Positions 5,484 through 5,848 of a stretch of 5,848 nt of DNA are shown in pieces. The notes beneath the pieces are model-generated. The model was not told where the DNA came from and searched no databases. It saw only the letters and a program-made list of their open reading frames with translations. The stretch covers positions 1 through 5,848 of the forward strand of contig DCIP01000053.1 in assembly GCA_002317115.1 (NCBI GenBank). Direction: 5' to 3'. Position 1 is the first letter of the stretch. The number at the start of each line of letters is the position of its first letter. Both the position numbers and the translations under genes were made by a program. This stretch comes from Candidatus Scybalocola fimicaballi. GTDB taxonomy: Bacteria; Bacteroidota; Bacteroidia; Bacteroidales; Paludibacteraceae.

Positions 5484-5831
5484 ATGAAATACATTTATAA
5501 AGAAAAACTATTGTGTTTATTATTCTTATTAGCTTCAGCACCTTGGTTTGGACTGTTTATTGATACCATTTTCTTCAAAAACTTTCCAATCACCCTTTTC
5601 TTTATTAGGCCATTCCATTCATCCTACCTTGGTGGAGACGGTGGGTTGTCTGCTATATTTGACATTTTATTTGCAGCATTTGTCGAATTAGCTTTAGTAA
5701 TTGTAGGTCTGACTAATCTTTTCTTAAAATACAAAAGGAAAGAAAAAATAAGTGACTTATTACATAAATCACTCATAGTTTTTATCGTAGCCGTTTTCTT
5801 GGGACTTATTTCATGTATAATTCTCTCATAA
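5484..5831 (+). CDS. Small hypothetical membrane protein, three predicted helices
   Basis: I do not recognise this 115-residue protein. Hydrophobic segments at about 8-28, 55-81 and 96-114 look like three membrane helices; the first could alternatively be a signal anchor. The loop between the first two (about 31-54) contains FFIRPFHSSYLGGDGG, with a Gly-Asp-Gly-Gly turn. The second loop (82-95) is strongly basic (KYKRKEKISDLLHK) and is likely cytoplasmic by the positive-inside rule, which would put the residue 31-54 loop outside and the N-terminus inside. There is no conserved catalytic motif. Ten of 22 leucines use TTA, whereas greA and the HIT gene use none, so its codon use is distinctly different and transfer or weak selection is possible. 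ATG 5484 is the first ATG of the frame and lies in an A-rich leader. The stop is 17 bases from the window end, so any partner gene downstream is not visible. Confidence 0.6.
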   Translation: MKYIYKEKLLCLLFLLASAPWFGLFIDTIFFKNFPITLFFIRPFHSSYLGGDGGLSAIFDILFAAFVELALVIVGLTNLFLKYKRKEKISDLLHKSLIVFIVAVFLGLISCIILS

Positions 5832-5848
5832 CCCCATTTAACAATTGA

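Overview
The window looks like a chromosomal segment of a Bacteroidota bacterium, probably of the order Bacteroidales. Three things point there. A promoter upstream of greA matches the phylum's -33 TTTG / -7 TAnnTTTG consensus with 19-base spacing. No start codon has a convincing Shine-Dalgarno; the starts sit in A/T-rich leaders. The first, truncated gene ends like the small DUF4295 protein, which is confined to this phylum. The host species cannot be named from the sequence.

Layout. Bases 2-85 are the tail of a DUF4295 gene, closed by a strong intrinsic terminator. A promoter (166-196) then drives a greA-HIT operon (300-1165, stop and start overlapping as TAATG). Its leader holds an unexpected hairpin plus U-tract that resembles an attenuator, overlapped by a possible 16-codon leader ORF. 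After a second terminator lies a TolB-like beta-propeller gene without a signal peptide (1241-2119). A bidirectional terminator separates it from two genes on the minus strand: a 445-residue protein with what look like two tandem SseB-like domains (2189-3526), and an ammonium transporter amtB (3693-5078) with its own terminator. About 405 bases of A/T-rich noncoding DNA follow. The last gene is a small, unrecognised three-helix membrane protein on the plus strand (5484-5831), with codon use unlike the upstream genes.

The genes are mostly housekeeping: ribosome-associated DUF4295, rescue of stalled RNA polymerase (GreA), nucleotide hydrolysis (HIT) and ammonium uptake (AmtB). There is no mobile element, CRISPR array, RNA gene or defence cassette that I can see, and no convincing new multi-gene system. 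The most interesting points are the putative greA leader attenuator, the duplicated SseB-like domain, and the orphan membrane protein.
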